64,000 nucleotides of DNA from assembly GCF_013409345.1 (NCBI RefSeq), contig NZ_JACCBB010000001.1, positions 2,108,001 to 2,172,000 on the forward strand, read 5' to 3'. The stretch is from Kineococcus aurantiacus. Its GTDB lineage: Bacteria; Actinomycetota; Actinomycetes; Actinomycetales; Kineococcaceae. Positions 17,156 through 25,640 of the stretch are shown piece after piece; within the stretch, counting starts at the first letter, position 1, and each line of letters begins with the position of its first letter. Position numbers and translations under genes: made by a program. The notes under the pieces were generated by a model, which searched no databases, had not been told where the DNA came from, and worked only from the letters and a program-made list of their open reading frames with translations.

Positions 17156-18341
17156 GACAACCTACACCGGGACACCCGTGCCCCGCGGCGCGTGGCGGGT
17201 CCTCGCGCTCGGGATCGCCGCCCAGGCGGCCGGGACCCTCCTCGTGAGCACGCCGGTGTACCTCATCCCCCTCCTGCACGTCCGCGACGGCCTGTCCCTC
17301 GCCCGCGCCGGGACCCTCGCCGCCGCCCCCACCCTCGGCATGGTCCTGACCCTCGTCGCCTGGGGCGCCCTGGCCGACCGCCGCGGCGAGCGGTGGGTCA
17401 TCGCCGGCGGCCTGGCCCTGACCGCCGCCCTCGCCGCGGCCGCCGTCCCCGCCCACGGCCTGGTGGCGCTCGGGGTCCTGCTCGGCCTGGGCGGGGCCGC
17501 CGCGGCCAGCACCAACGCCGCCAGCGGCCGCGTCGTCGTCGGCTGGTTCCCCCGCGAGCGCCGCGGGCTGGCCATGGGGCTGCGGCAGGTGTCCCAGCCG
17601 CTGGGCGTCGCCGTCGCCGCCGTCCTCGTCCCGCCGCTGGCCGCCCGCCACGGCACCGCCGGGCCGCTGCTCGTCGCCGCCGTCGTCCTCGCCGTCCTGG
17701 CCGTCGCCTGCGCCGTCGGCATCCGCAACCCGCCCCGCCCGCCCGCCGCGGCCGCGCAGGACGTCCCCAACCCCTACCGGCGCGACGGGTTCCTCTGGCG
17801 CGTCCACGCCGTGTCCGTCCTGCTGGTGGTCCCGCAGTTCACGCTGTCGACGTTCGGCCTGGTCTGGCTCACCCTCGGGCTGGGCTGGGGCGCCGCCGCG
17901 GCCGGGCTGCTCGTCGGGCTCGCGCAGTTCGTCGGCGCGCTGGGCCGCATCGGCGTCGGCGTCCTCAGCGACCGCGTCGGCAGCCGCGTCCGGGTGCTGC
18001 GCTGGGTCGCCGTCAGCGGTGTCGCCGTCCTCCTGGCGCTGGCCGCCACCGGGCTCGTCGGCTGGGCCGTGCCCGCCGGGGTCGTCCTCGTCGTGGCGAC
18101 CACGGTGTCCGTGGCCGACAACGGCCTGGCCTTCACCTCCGTCGCCGAGGCCGCCGGGCCCCGCTGGTCCGGGCGGGCGCTGGGGGTGCAGAACACCGGG
18201 CAGTTCGTCGCCGCCTCCGCCGTCGGCCCCGGGATCGGCGCCCTCGTGACGGCCGTGGGGTTCGGGTGGGCGATCGCGCTCGTCGCGCTGGCCCCGCTCG
18301 CCGCGCTGCCGCTGGTCCCCCGGCGGGACGCGCACGGCTGA
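17151..18341 (+). CDS. MFS transporter
   Basis: 396 residues, twelve predicted helices. The inter-domain signature is WGALADRRGERWVIAGG, with VGWFPRERRGLAMGLRQVSQ in the N-half and ISDR-like LSDRVGSRVRVLRWVAV in the C-half. Resembles the cyanate/nitrate-like MFS families for small anions or drugs. The substrate is unknown, but control by an FCD-type GntR suggests an organic acid. The ATG at 17151 lies inside the operator region. Confidence 0.85.
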   Translation: MPTTYTGTPVPRGAWRVLALGIAAQAAGTLLVSTPVYLIPLLHVRDGLSLARAGTLAAAPTLGMVLTLVAWGALADRRGERWVIAGGLALTAALAAAAVPAHGLVALGVLLGLGGAAAASTNAASGRVVVGWFPRERRGLAMGLRQVSQPLGVAVAAVLVPPLAARHGTAGPLLVAAVVLAVLAVACAVGIRNPPRPPAAAAQDVPNPYRRDGFLWRVHAVSVLLVVPQFTLSTFGLVWLTLGLGWGAAAAGLLVGLAQFVGALGRIGVGVLSDRVGSRVRVLRWVAVSGVAVLLALAATGLVGWAVPAGVVLVVATTVSVADNGLAFTSVAEAAGPRWSGRALGVQNTGQFVAASAVGPGIGALVTAVGFGWAIALVALAPLAALPLVPRRDAHG

Positions 18342-18364
18342 GGCGCGTCGGGGAGGATGGGCGG

Positions 18365-18892
18365 GTGGAACTCCTGGGGGACGCGGTCCTGCACGGCGGT
18401 GGGCGGGCGACGCTGCGGCTGGCCCGCGACTACCCGCACTCGGTGGCGACGGTCTGGACGGCCCTGACCGACCCGGCCCTGACCCGGCTGTGGTGGGCCG
18501 ACCTGCGCGCCGACCTGCGCCCCGGCGGCCGGTTCGACCTGGAGTGGCTCACCGGGCCGCCCGGCGACCTGGAGTGGTGGCCCGGGCAGATCACCACCCT
18601 CGACCCGCCGCGGCTGCTGGAGCACACGAACTCCGAGCACGGCCTCCTGCGCTGGGAACTGGAACCCCTCGACGTCGGCGCGCTGCGCGCCCGCACCCGG
18701 CTGCGGCTGACGAACGACCTGGAGGGCGAGGACGAGTGGGTGCCGATGTCCCTCGCGGCCTGGCACCTGCACCTGGAGCAGCTCGACGTGGCGCTCGTGG
18801 GCGGGTCGGTGGACTGGAGCGCGTGGGGCACCGCGACGAACCTGCGCCTGCGCGACCTGCGCGCCGCCTACGCCGCCCACCTGCCCGGCTGA
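18365..18892 (+). CDS. SRPBCC/AHSA1-like domain protein
   Basis: 175 residues with the AHSA1 features: RDYPHSVATVWTALTDPALT followed by WWADLRADLRPGGRFDLEW and an acidic turn. The helix-grip fold binds hydrophobic ligands or acts as an Hsp90 co-chaperone-like domain. The GTG at 18365 is preceded by GAGGATGGG. It follows the MFS gene at 23 nt and may share its transcript; no clear partner is seen. Confidence 0.75.
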   Translation: MELLGDAVLHGGGRATLRLARDYPHSVATVWTALTDPALTRLWWADLRADLRPGGRFDLEWLTGPPGDLEWWPGQITTLDPPRLLEHTNSEHGLLRWELEPLDVGALRARTRLRLTNDLEGEDEWVPMSLAAWHLHLEQLDVALVGGSVDWSAWGTATNLRLRDLRAAYAAHLPG

Positions 18893-18967
18893 CCCCGCGG
18901 GCGCCGGACCCCGGGCGGCCGAGCGCGGGTCCCCGCCCCGCGGGCACGCCCCTGCCAGGATGACGCG

Positions 18968-19906
18968 GTGAGCGTCCTGCACCTGCGGGTGACCAGCCCG
19001 GCGGCCTCGACGGACGCCGTGCTGGCGACCCTGCACGCCGACCCCGGCGTGACCAACGTGACCCTGCACCGCGGCGTCGTCCTGCGCCCCGCGGGGGACC
19101 TCGTGGCCGCCGACGTGGCGCGGGAGGCGGTCGACACCGTCGTCGACGAGCTGCAGGCCCTCGACCTGGAACGCACCGGCAGCATCGTCCTGGAGACCGT
19201 CGACACCGCCCTGGGCCACGACGTCGAACGCGCCGAGGCCGCGGCGCCGGGCGAGGGGGACGACGCGCTCATCTGGGAACAGGTGGAACGGGCCGCCGAC
19301 GGCGGCGCGACGGGCTCGGCGGCCTTCTACGCCTTCCTCGTCCTGGCCACCCTCATCGCCGCCGTGGGTCTGCTCACCGACTCCCAGGTGCTCATCGTGG
19401 GCGCCATGGTGCTCGGCCCCGAGTTCGGCCCGCTCGCCGCGCTCGCCGTCGCCGTCGTCCGGCGGCGCCGGGACCGGGTGGGCGGGCCGGTGCGGGCCCT
19501 CTGCCTGGGTTTCCCGCTGGCCGTGGCGGTCACGGCCGCCGCGGTGCTCCTGCTGGACCGGGTGGGGCTCGTCCCGGAGGAGTTCCTCGCCGGGCGGCGG
19601 CCCCTGACGTCGTTCGTGGCCTCCCCGGACGCCTTCAGCGTCATCGTCGCCGTGCTGGCCGGGATCGCCGGGACGCTGTCGCTGACGTCGGCGAAGGCGG
19701 GACCGCTGGTGGGGGTGTTCATCAGCGTCACGACCGTCCCGGCCGCCGCCGACTTCGCCGCCGGCGTCGTCACCGCCCAGTACGGCACGGCGCTCGGCGC
19801 CCTGTGGCAGCTGGTGCTGAACCTGTGCTGCATCCTCCTGGCCGCCGTCGCGACGCTGCGGGTGCAGCAGGCCCTGTGGGCCCGGGTCCGCCGCCCCCGG
19901 CGCTGA
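18968..19906 (+). CDS. DUF389 membrane protein
   Basis: 312 residues. A cytosolic ferredoxin-like N-terminal part (residues 1-100) is followed by five or six helices. The DUF389 signature LIVGAMVLGPEFGPLAALAV is clear, as is TSAKAGPLVGVFISVTTVPA. The family is of unknown function, found in many actinobacteria. It ends facing the 2-keto acid decarboxylase gene, with a long hairpin between. Confidence 0.85.
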   Translation: MSVLHLRVTSPAASTDAVLATLHADPGVTNVTLHRGVVLRPAGDLVAADVAREAVDTVVDELQALDLERTGSIVLETVDTALGHDVERAEAAAPGEGDDALIWEQVERAADGGATGSAAFYAFLVLATLIAAVGLLTDSQVLIVGAMVLGPEFGPLAALAVAVVRRRRDRVGGPVRALCLGFPLAVAVTAAAVLLLDRVGLVPEEFLAGRRPLTSFVASPDAFSVIVAVLAGIAGTLSLTSAKAGPLVGVFISVTTVPAAADFAAGVVTAQYGTALGALWQLVLNLCCILLAAVATLRVQQALWARVRRPRR

Positions 19907-20012
19907 CCCCTCGGCCTCCCCTCCTCCCACCTCACCTCGCCCCTCCCCTCCTCGCCCCTTCCACCTCGCCCCTCCTCACCTCGCGCCCCTCCCCTCCTCG
20001 CGCCCGCCTCGT

Positions 20013-20083
20013 GTCCCGCTCGAAGCACACGAAGAGCCCTCAAACCCGCGTCTTGAGGGCTCTTAGCGTGCTTCGAGCGGGAC
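20013..20083. terminator. 31-bp near-perfect hairpin between convergent genes
   Basis: Arms 20013-20043 and 20053-20083 pair except for a three-base mismatch, around a 9-nt loop. The left flank (from 19910) is a C/T-rich tract of repeated CCTC/CCCCTCC words and the right flank is G-rich. It would terminate both DUF389 and the decarboxylase gene. Confidence 0.7.
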
Positions 20084-20120
20084 AGCGGGGACGGGGAGGC
20101 GGGGGGGCGGGGAGGCGGGG

Positions 20121-21785
20121 TCAGCGGACGGACCGGGCGAGCTGGACGAGGGAGTCGGGGGCGTCGTCGCGGGGCAGGACCAGTTCCACGAACGCCGCGT
20201 GGTCGGGGTCGGCCCGCACCTCGTGCAGCACCTTCACCAGCTGCGCCGGGGTCTCGGCGCGGAACACCGGGGTCCCCGGGGCCCCGAGGGCGGCGGGCAG
20301 CTTCGTCCAGTCCCACGCCACGACGTCCTGGTAGACGGCCTCGGGGCTGCGGATGGCGCGTTCGACGGTGTACCCGGAGTTGTTCACCAGCAGCACCGTC
20401 GGCGTCAGGCCGAGGGTGAGCAGCCGCCCCAGCTCCTGGATCGTCAGCTGCGCGGACCCGTCGCCGATGACCAGCACGGTCTCGCGGCCGGGGGCGGCGA
20501 GCATCGCCCCGAGCGTCGCGGGCAGGGTGTAGCCGATGGAGCTCCACACCGGCTGACCCAGCAGGTCGCACCCGTCGGGCAGGGTCACCTCCAGGGCCCC
20601 GTAGAACGACGTCCCGGCCTCGGCGACCAGCAGGGTCCCCGGGTTCAGCCAGTCCTGCAGCAGCGGCCACAGGTCGGCGTGGGTGAGCGGGCCGTCGGGG
20701 TGCGCGGGGACGTGCGGCACGACCTCGGTGACGGCCCGGCGCGGCAGCGGTCCCGGGCGGGGGGTCCGCACCTCCAGGACCTCCTCCAGGATCCGCAGCG
20801 ACTCCTCCAGGTAGAGGCCGTAGAACGCGGCGCCGGCGATCCGCGCGTGGTCGAGGTGCAGGTCGACGGCCGCGTCGGGGTCGAAGCCGTGGGTGAACGA
20901 CCCCGTGAGGAAGTCGGTCACCACGACCCCGGCCAGCACGAGGGGCGCGGCCTCGTCGACGCGGCGCCGGGTCTCGGGGTCGCGGGTGAACCGGCCCGCG
21001 TAGACGCCCAGCGTCGCCGGGTGCGACTCGTCGAGCAGGGCCTTCGACGCCGACTGCGTCGCGATCCGCACCCCGTTCTGGGCGGCGATGGCCCGCACCC
21101 GCTCCTCCAGCTGCCGGCGGTGCAGCCCCGGCCCGGCCAGCACCGTCACCTCGGGGGCGTCCCCGAGGAACTCCGCCAGCGCCGCGCGGAAGTCCTCGGC
21201 GACGGCCGGGTCGGTGTGCAGGACCCGCAGCGGCCGCTCCAGGGGCGCCGCCGGGACGGGCGCGACGGCGACGTCGGCGGGGATGCCGAGGTAGACGGGT
21301 TTGGACGACCCGACGGCCGTCAGCAGGGCGCGGTCGATCGCCGTGCACGCCCCCTGGGCGCGGACGACGACCGCGGTGGCGCACACCTCGCCGGCGACGC
21401 GGACGAAGTGCCCGAAGTCGCCGTCGGCCAGGGAGTGGTGCAGCAGCGCGCCGTCGGCCATCGCGCGCGTCGGGGGCAGGCCCACGACGTGGACGACGGG
21501 GACGTCCTCGGCGAAGCTGCCGGCGAGGGCGTTGACGGCGGACAGCTCCCCGACGCCGAAGGTGGTGACGAGGGCGGCCGGCCCGCGCCGCAACCGGGCG
21601 TGACCGTCGGCGGCGTACCCGGCGTTCAGCTCGTTGCTCGACCCGACCCAGCGCAATGACGACCCGCCCAGCACCTCGTCGAGCAGGGCGAGGTTGAAGT
21701 CGCCGGGCAGGCCGAAGAGGTGGGTGAGGCCGAGCTGCTCGAGGCGGCGGGCCAGGTACGCGCCGACGGTCACGGTGGGAGCCAT
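20121..21785 (-). CDS. 2-keto acid decarboxylase (indolepyruvate/phenylpyruvate decarboxylase type)
   Basis: 554 residues, normal for TPP decarboxylases of the PDC/IpdC/KdcA group. The activating glutamate is in SSNELNAGYAADGHAR and the TPP motif is GDGSAQLTIQELGRLL ending in NNSGYTVE. The tandem HH motif (LLHHSLADGDF) of pyruvate decarboxylases is present. It decarboxylates aromatic or branched 2-keto acids to aldehydes; the exact substrate is not predictable. ATG 21785 is chosen because it starts the conserved TVGAYLARRLEQLG. An Lrp regulator is divergent and probably controls it. Confidence 0.88.
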   Translation of the reverse strand: MAPTVTVGAYLARRLEQLGLTHLFGLPGDFNLALLDEVLGGSSLRWVGSSNELNAGYAADGHARLRRGPAALVTTFGVGELSAVNALAGSFAEDVPVVHVVGLPPTRAMADGALLHHSLADGDFGHFVRVAGEVCATAVVVRAQGACTAIDRALLTAVGSSKPVYLGIPADVAVAPVPAAPLERPLRVLHTDPAVAEDFRAALAEFLGDAPEVTVLAGPGLHRRQLEERVRAIAAQNGVRIATQSASKALLDESHPATLGVYAGRFTRDPETRRRVDEAAPLVLAGVVVTDFLTGSFTHGFDPDAAVDLHLDHARIAGAAFYGLYLEESLRILEEVLEVRTPRPGPLPRRAVTEVVPHVPAHPDGPLTHADLWPLLQDWLNPGTLLVAEAGTSFYGALEVTLPDGCDLLGQPVWSSIGYTLPATLGAMLAAPGRETVLVIGDGSAQLTIQELGRLLTLGLTPTVLLVNNSGYTVERAIRSPEAVYQDVVAWDWTKLPAALGAPGTPVFRAETPAQLVKVLHEVRADPDHAAFVELVLPRDDAPDSLVQLARSVR

Positions 21786-21887
21786 GGCACCGATGAGACG
21801 GGGGCCGGGCGGAACGCACAAGAGTCGCCGCCGACGTTGATCGATCTGACCGGTCCGGGAGGTCACCGAGCCCCTAGAGTGAGCGGT

Positions 21888-22343
21888 GTGACCACCCTGG
21901 ACGACACCGACCGGCGCATCCTGCTGGCGCTGGACGGCGACCCGCGCGCCACCGTGGCCCAGTTGGCGATCACGCTGGGCCTGGCGCGCGGCACGGTCCA
22001 CAGCCGCCTCGAACGGCTCGCCGCCGACGGCGCGCTGCGGCCGAACTCGACGCGGCTGGACCCGGCCAAGGTGGGGCTGCCGATGCGGGCCCTGGTCACG
22101 GCGGGTGTCGAGCAGGACGAGTTCGCGGGCCTCGTCGAGGACATCGCGCGCATCCCCGAGGTCGTCGAGTGCCTGGGGATCTCCGGCGACTCCGACCTGA
22201 TGATCCAGATCGCCGCGCGCGACGCCGACCACGTCTACGACATCACCCAGCGGATCATGCGCTGCCGCGGGATCCGCCGGACGTCGACGTCCATCGTGCT
22301 GCGCGAGCTGCTGGGCTACCGGATGGACCACCTGCTCCGCTGA
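21888..22343 (+). CDS. Lrp/AsnC family regulator
   Basis: 151 residues. An N-terminal HTH (LDDTDRRILLALDGDPR, VAQLAITLGLARGTVHSRLE) precedes the RAM ligand-binding domain with VVECLGISGDSDLMIQIAA. Lrp proteins respond to amino acids. It is divergent from the keto acid decarboxylase, a common pairing in amino-acid catabolism through the Ehrlich route. The GTG at 21888 lies seven bases after TAGAGT (21875-21880), so the transcript may be leaderless. Confidence 0.9.
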   Translation: MTTLDDTDRRILLALDGDPRATVAQLAITLGLARGTVHSRLERLAADGALRPNSTRLDPAKVGLPMRALVTAGVEQDEFAGLVEDIARIPEVVECLGISGDSDLMIQIAARDADHVYDITQRIMRCRGIRRTSTSIVLRELLGYRMDHLLR

Positions 22344-22392
22344 GCGCGACCACCCGCGCGGGTGAGCCGGCGCAACGCACCGTGCACCACTC

Positions 22393-22421
22393 GTTCCCGG
22401 CGAGTTCTCCGGGGGTTTCCC
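22393..22421 (+). promoter_or_regulatory. Imperfect three-unit PHO box upstream of alkaline phosphatase
   Basis: GTTCCCG (22393), GTTCTCC (22404) and GTTTCCC (22415) with an exact 11-nt period, same strand as the phosphatase, about 73 nt before its start. Less close to GTTCACC than the other boxes but with the same spacing. Confidence 0.55.
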
Positions 22422-22493
22422 GAACCCTGTCACGTTGTGCGTGCCTTTGGAGCCGGCGCAGCGTCGCCGGACAGCCCGAACGAGAGGTCCCCG

Positions 22494-24512
22494 GTGTCCG
22501 ACACCCAGTCCACCACGAACGACGAGAACCCGCAGGAGCGTCGCGGTTTCTTCACCCGTCGAGGCCTGCTCGGCACGGGCGGTCTCGCGACCGCCGTCGT
22601 GTTCGGCAAGGGCCTGGCCGATCCCTCCGCCGCCTCGGCCGCGCCCGCCTACGTGCCGGCCCAGCTGCACGTGAAGGACGCCCACTACACGACGACCTTC
22701 CGCCGCACCGCCCTGTCGGCCAGCGGCCGGACCGAGGTCAAGGTGCTGCCCATCAGCCGCGCCAAGTTCCAGGTCGGCGCGAAGTTCGACCTGCGCGTCG
22801 AGGCCACCGGGGTCGACCCCGAGACCACGAAGATCGTCATCAAGGTCAGCGACGGCCGCGGCCCCGCGCCGCTGCTGAGCCCGGCCCCGGTCCGCACCAG
22901 TTCCGCCCCGGACTCCGTCGAGGTCACCTTCAAGGACCTGGTGTACCCCACCGAGGGTTCCTACACGATCGCCGCCGCGGTGACCTCCTCGAAGGGTTCG
23001 GCCTCCCAGGAGGTCACCCACGAGGTCGTCCTGAGCAAGGCGGAGGGCAAGAAGGCCAAGAACGTCATCTTCTTCCTCGGTGACGGCATGGGCCAGGCCG
23101 CCATCACCGGCGCCCGCATCCTGTCCAAGGGCATCACGGAGGGCAAGTACGACGGCCTCCTGGAGATGGACACCATGGACTACCGCGGGAACGTCACCAC
23201 CTCGGGCGCCGACTCCATCGCGACCGACTCGGCGAACTCGATGTCGGCCTACATGACCGGCCACAAGTCGTCCGTGAACGCCATGGGCGTCTACGCGGGC
23301 AACTCCGAGGACCCGACCGCGAGCCCGCGCGTCGAGACCATGGCCGAGGTGCTCAAGCGCGCCAAGGGCATGTCCATCGGCATCGTCACGACCGCCGAGA
23401 TCCAGGACGCGACCCCCGCCGCGGTGTTCGCGCACACCCGCCGCCGCAGCGAGTACGCGGACATCATGGACCAGTCCCTCCAGCCGGGTCAGATGCCCGA
23501 CGTGTTCATGGGCGGTGGCCGCGCCACCCTGCTGCCCCAGTCGGAGGAGGGCTCCAAGCGCACCGACGACCGCAACCTCATCGAGGAGTTCAAGGACAAG
23601 GGCTTCGCGTACGCGGGGAGCCGGACGGAACTGGCCGCCGTCATGGCCGCCGGCACCCCCGACAAGCTGCTCGGGACGTTCACCCTCGGGAACCTCAACG
23701 TCTACATCGACCGCGAGATCACCCCGAACCCCGACGTCCTCGGCGAGTTCGACGACCAGCCCGGCCTGGTGGAGATGACCAGGGCCGCGCTGAAGGTCCT
23801 GCAGAAGAACGACAAGGGCTTCTTCCTCATGGTCGAGGGCGCCTCGATCGACAAGTCCGAGCACCCGCTCGACGGCCCCCGCGCCGTGTACGACACGATC
23901 GAGCTGGACCAGGCCATCGCCGTGGCCAAGGAGTGGGTGGCGGAGAACGACGAGGACACCCTCATCGTCATCACCGCCGACCACAACCACGCCATGAGCA
24001 TCGCCGGCACCCACACCCTGTCCAAGGAGGGGACGCCCGCGCGCCAGAAGAACGGCGTGTACGCCGACGCCGGGTTCCCCACCTACGTCGACGCGAACGG
24101 CGACGGGTTCCCGGACGACCCGAACCCCGACGTGCAGCTGTTCTTCGGCTGGTCGAACCACCCCGACCACCCGGACGACTTCGCGCACAACGCCGTCCTG
24201 GCGCAGCCGGCGCTGGAGGACCCCGCCACCGAGCAGGCGTACCCCAACCCCGAGCGCGACCCCGGCGCCGTCGTCCAGATCGGCAACCTGCCGCTGGAGG
24301 ACACGAACTGCGTCCACACCGTCGAGGACGTCTTCATCGGCGCGTCGGGCCCCGGTGCGCAGCGCTTCGCGAAGCTGCTGGACAACACCGAGGTGTTCCA
24401 CGCCATCTGCGCCGCCCTGGGCCTGCAGATCCCGACCTACTCGCTGAAGAGCTCGGCGGCCAGGACCGCCGAGGCGGAGGTCTCGGCGCAGGCCGCGTCG
24501 CTCGTCGGCTGA
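22494..24512 (+). CDS. Tat-exported alkaline phosphatase
   Basis: 672 residues. A twin-arginine signal (FFTRRGLLGTGG) leads to an ~150-residue beta-rich extra domain (residues 55-180), then the alkaline phosphatase fold: KNVIFFLGDGMG with the metal aspartate, TDSANSMSAYMTG with the nucleophilic serine, and TADHNHAMSIAG with metal ligands. It releases phosphate from monoesters outside the cell. It is longer than E. coli PhoA because of the N-terminal domain. GTG 22494 follows AGAGG. A PHO-like box is upstream and a strong terminator follows. Confidence 0.92.
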   Translation: MSDTQSTTNDENPQERRGFFTRRGLLGTGGLATAVVFGKGLADPSAASAAPAYVPAQLHVKDAHYTTTFRRTALSASGRTEVKVLPISRAKFQVGAKFDLRVEATGVDPETTKIVIKVSDGRGPAPLLSPAPVRTSSAPDSVEVTFKDLVYPTEGSYTIAAAVTSSKGSASQEVTHEVVLSKAEGKKAKNVIFFLGDGMGQAAITGARILSKGITEGKYDGLLEMDTMDYRGNVTTSGADSIATDSANSMSAYMTGHKSSVNAMGVYAGNSEDPTASPRVETMAEVLKRAKGMSIGIVTTAEIQDATPAAVFAHTRRRSEYADIMDQSLQPGQMPDVFMGGGRATLLPQSEEGSKRTDDRNLIEEFKDKGFAYAGSRTELAAVMAAGTPDKLLGTFTLGNLNVYIDREITPNPDVLGEFDDQPGLVEMTRAALKVLQKNDKGFFLMVEGASIDKSEHPLDGPRAVYDTIELDQAIAVAKEWVAENDEDTLIVITADHNHAMSIAGTHTLSKEGTPARQKNGVYADAGFPTYVDANGDGFPDDPNPDVQLFFGWSNHPDHPDDFAHNAVLAQPALEDPATEQAYPNPERDPGAVVQIGNLPLEDTNCVHTVEDVFIGASGPGAQRFAKLLDNTEVFHAICAALGLQIPTYSLKSSAARTAEAEVSAQAASLVG

Positions 24513-24530
24513 CCCGTCCGGCGTCGCCGG

Positions 24531-24577
24531 CACGTCGACCCCACGGCCCCTCCCACCGGGGCCGTGGGGTCGACGTG
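24531..24577. terminator. 20-bp perfect bidirectional terminator
   Basis: Arms 24531-24550 and 24558-24577 are exact complements around TCCCACC. It lies between the convergent alkaline phosphatase and GNAT-like genes. Confidence 0.85.
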
Positions 24578-24601
24578 CGTCCGCGCGGGGGGGGCCGGGC
24601 C

Positions 24602-25327
24602 TCAGGCGTGGAGGTGGACGTCGAGCGCGGCGGCTTCGGCGAAACCCAGCCGGGCCAGGGCCGGCGCCTCCGCGTCGCCGCCGGGGTGGGTGTGCGCGAA
24701 CCGGGCCCCGGCGGCGAAGGCCCGGCGCAGCAGCCACGTCCCCAGCGCCGGGACGTGACCGGTCAGGCCCCCGAGCAGCGCCGCGGGGCCGGCCCGGCCC
24801 TCGGAGGCGAGCACGTACCCCGTCGCGGCGGGGACGCCGTCGCGGCGGGCGAGCACGACGTCGGCCTCGGGCGCGGCCAGCAGCGGCGCGCACCACGCCG
24901 CGGTCAGCGCCGGGTCCCCGCCGAACACGGCGTGGTCCAGGGCGACGACGGTGCCCAGGTCCCCCGGCCCGGCCGCCGCGAGGTCGAGCCCGGCGGGCAG
25001 CGGCTGCGGGCGGAAGTCACCGCGCTCCAGCAGCAGCAGGCGCTTGCGGAAGAGGAACCGGCCGTGCGGCCACACCATCCCGGCGGGGACCCGGACTCCC
25101 CACGGCACGCCCCGGTGGCGGTACCAGGCGCGGACGGCCGCGACGTCCACGGCGTCGGGGTCGTCGACGTCGGCGTTGTTCCACTGCGCGCGCGGCAGGC
25201 CGCTGGCCATCAACCGCGCCCCGGGCAGCTCGGCGGCCCCGCCGCGCAACCGGCCGTGGACCTGCCAGGCGTCGCCGTGCGCCGTCAGCGCCCGCCACGG
25301 CGCCGGTCCCGGGGAGGAGTCCGTCAC
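24602..25327 (-). CDS. GNAT-like acetyltransferase domain protein
   Basis: 241 residues. The C-terminal half has a GNAT-like layout (VVLARRDGVPAATGYVLASE, followed by LGTWLLRRAFAAGARFAH and ARLGFAEAAALDV). The N-terminal ~100 residues (AWQVHGRLRGGAAELPGARL, LPRAQWNNADVDD) form the substrate part seen in a group of two-domain actinobacterial GNAT proteins. Substrate unknown. GTG 25327 is preceded by GGGAC but no strong ribosome site. Upstream lies the 470-nt gene-free region with the repeat and RNA candidate. Confidence 0.75.
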   Translation of the reverse strand: MTDSSPGPAPWRALTAHGDAWQVHGRLRGGAAELPGARLMASGLPRAQWNNADVDDPDAVDVAAVRAWYRHRGVPWGVRVPAGMVWPHGRFLFRKRLLLLERGDFRPQPLPAGLDLAAAGPGDLGTVVALDHAVFGGDPALTAAWCAPLLAAPEADVVLARRDGVPAATGYVLASEGRAGPAALLGGLTGHVPALGTWLLRRAFAAGARFAHTHPGGDAEAPALARLGFAEAAALDVHLHA

Positions 25328-25400
25328 GGGCCGAGCGTGGCGGAGCGGGTCCGCGCGGTCGACCGGTCCGCGCTGGTGCCGCCTCCACCCCCACCCCGGC

Positions 25401-25453
25401 GTGATCGAGCATCGCGGTGGTCGAGCACTCGTGGACGGAAGTGCTCGATCACC
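25401..25453. repeat. Palindromic repeat, copy 1 (GGTGATCGAGCACT family)
   Basis: GGTGGTCGAGCACT (25416-25429) pairs with AGTGCTCGATCACC (25440-25453) around CGTGGACGGA, with one G-U pair. Outer, weaker copies of the same 14-mer flank it. It shares arm sequence and the GTGGAC loop with 41058-41127. Confidence 0.8.
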
Positions 25454-25469
25454 GAGGGCTCGACCCGAG

Positions 25470-25485
25470 TGTGACGCAGGCCACA
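25470..25485. promoter_or_regulatory. Crp/GlxR-like palindrome
   Basis: TGTGACGCAGGCCACA is one base from TGTGA-N6-TCACA. It lies between the palindromic repeat and the structured RNA candidate, about 50 nt before the latter on the plus strand, so it may mark a promoter. Confidence 0.35.
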
Positions 25486-25529
25486 CTGGAGGGTGTGTAA
25501 CGCCCCGGCGGGGTCGCACGATGTCGCTG

Positions 25530-25640
25530 GTGAGCCCGGGGGGCGTGCTCGGGTCCGGGGGGACCAGGACACGTCGGGCTCTGGAGGAACTGCAGTACCC
25601 GTTCGGTGACCGGGGGGTCGGTCACCGGGTGAACGACCCC
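25530..25640. ncRNA. Tandem structured RNA candidate, unit A
   Basis: A ~110-nt unit with nested stems: GAGCCC (25532-25537) with GGGCTC (25576-25581); CGTG (25544) with CACG (25570); GGTCC (25552) with GGACC (25561) closing a GGGG loop. Then comes a hairpin GGTGACC (25605-25611)/GGTCACC (25620-25626) with loop GGGGGGTC, followed by GTGAACGACCCC. A G6 run follows the first strand of stem 1. The strand is unknown; on the minus strand the loops are C6. See unit B for covariation. Confidence 0.55.

Noticed and set aside
20121-24896. Very long open frame (about 1590 codons) on the minus strand across the decarboxylase, Lrp and alkaline phosphatase
   Set aside because: Only the part up to 21785 has the decarboxylase sequence; the rest runs antisense to clear genes and is repetitive Gly/Val/Arg sequence typical of GC-rich shadow frames.
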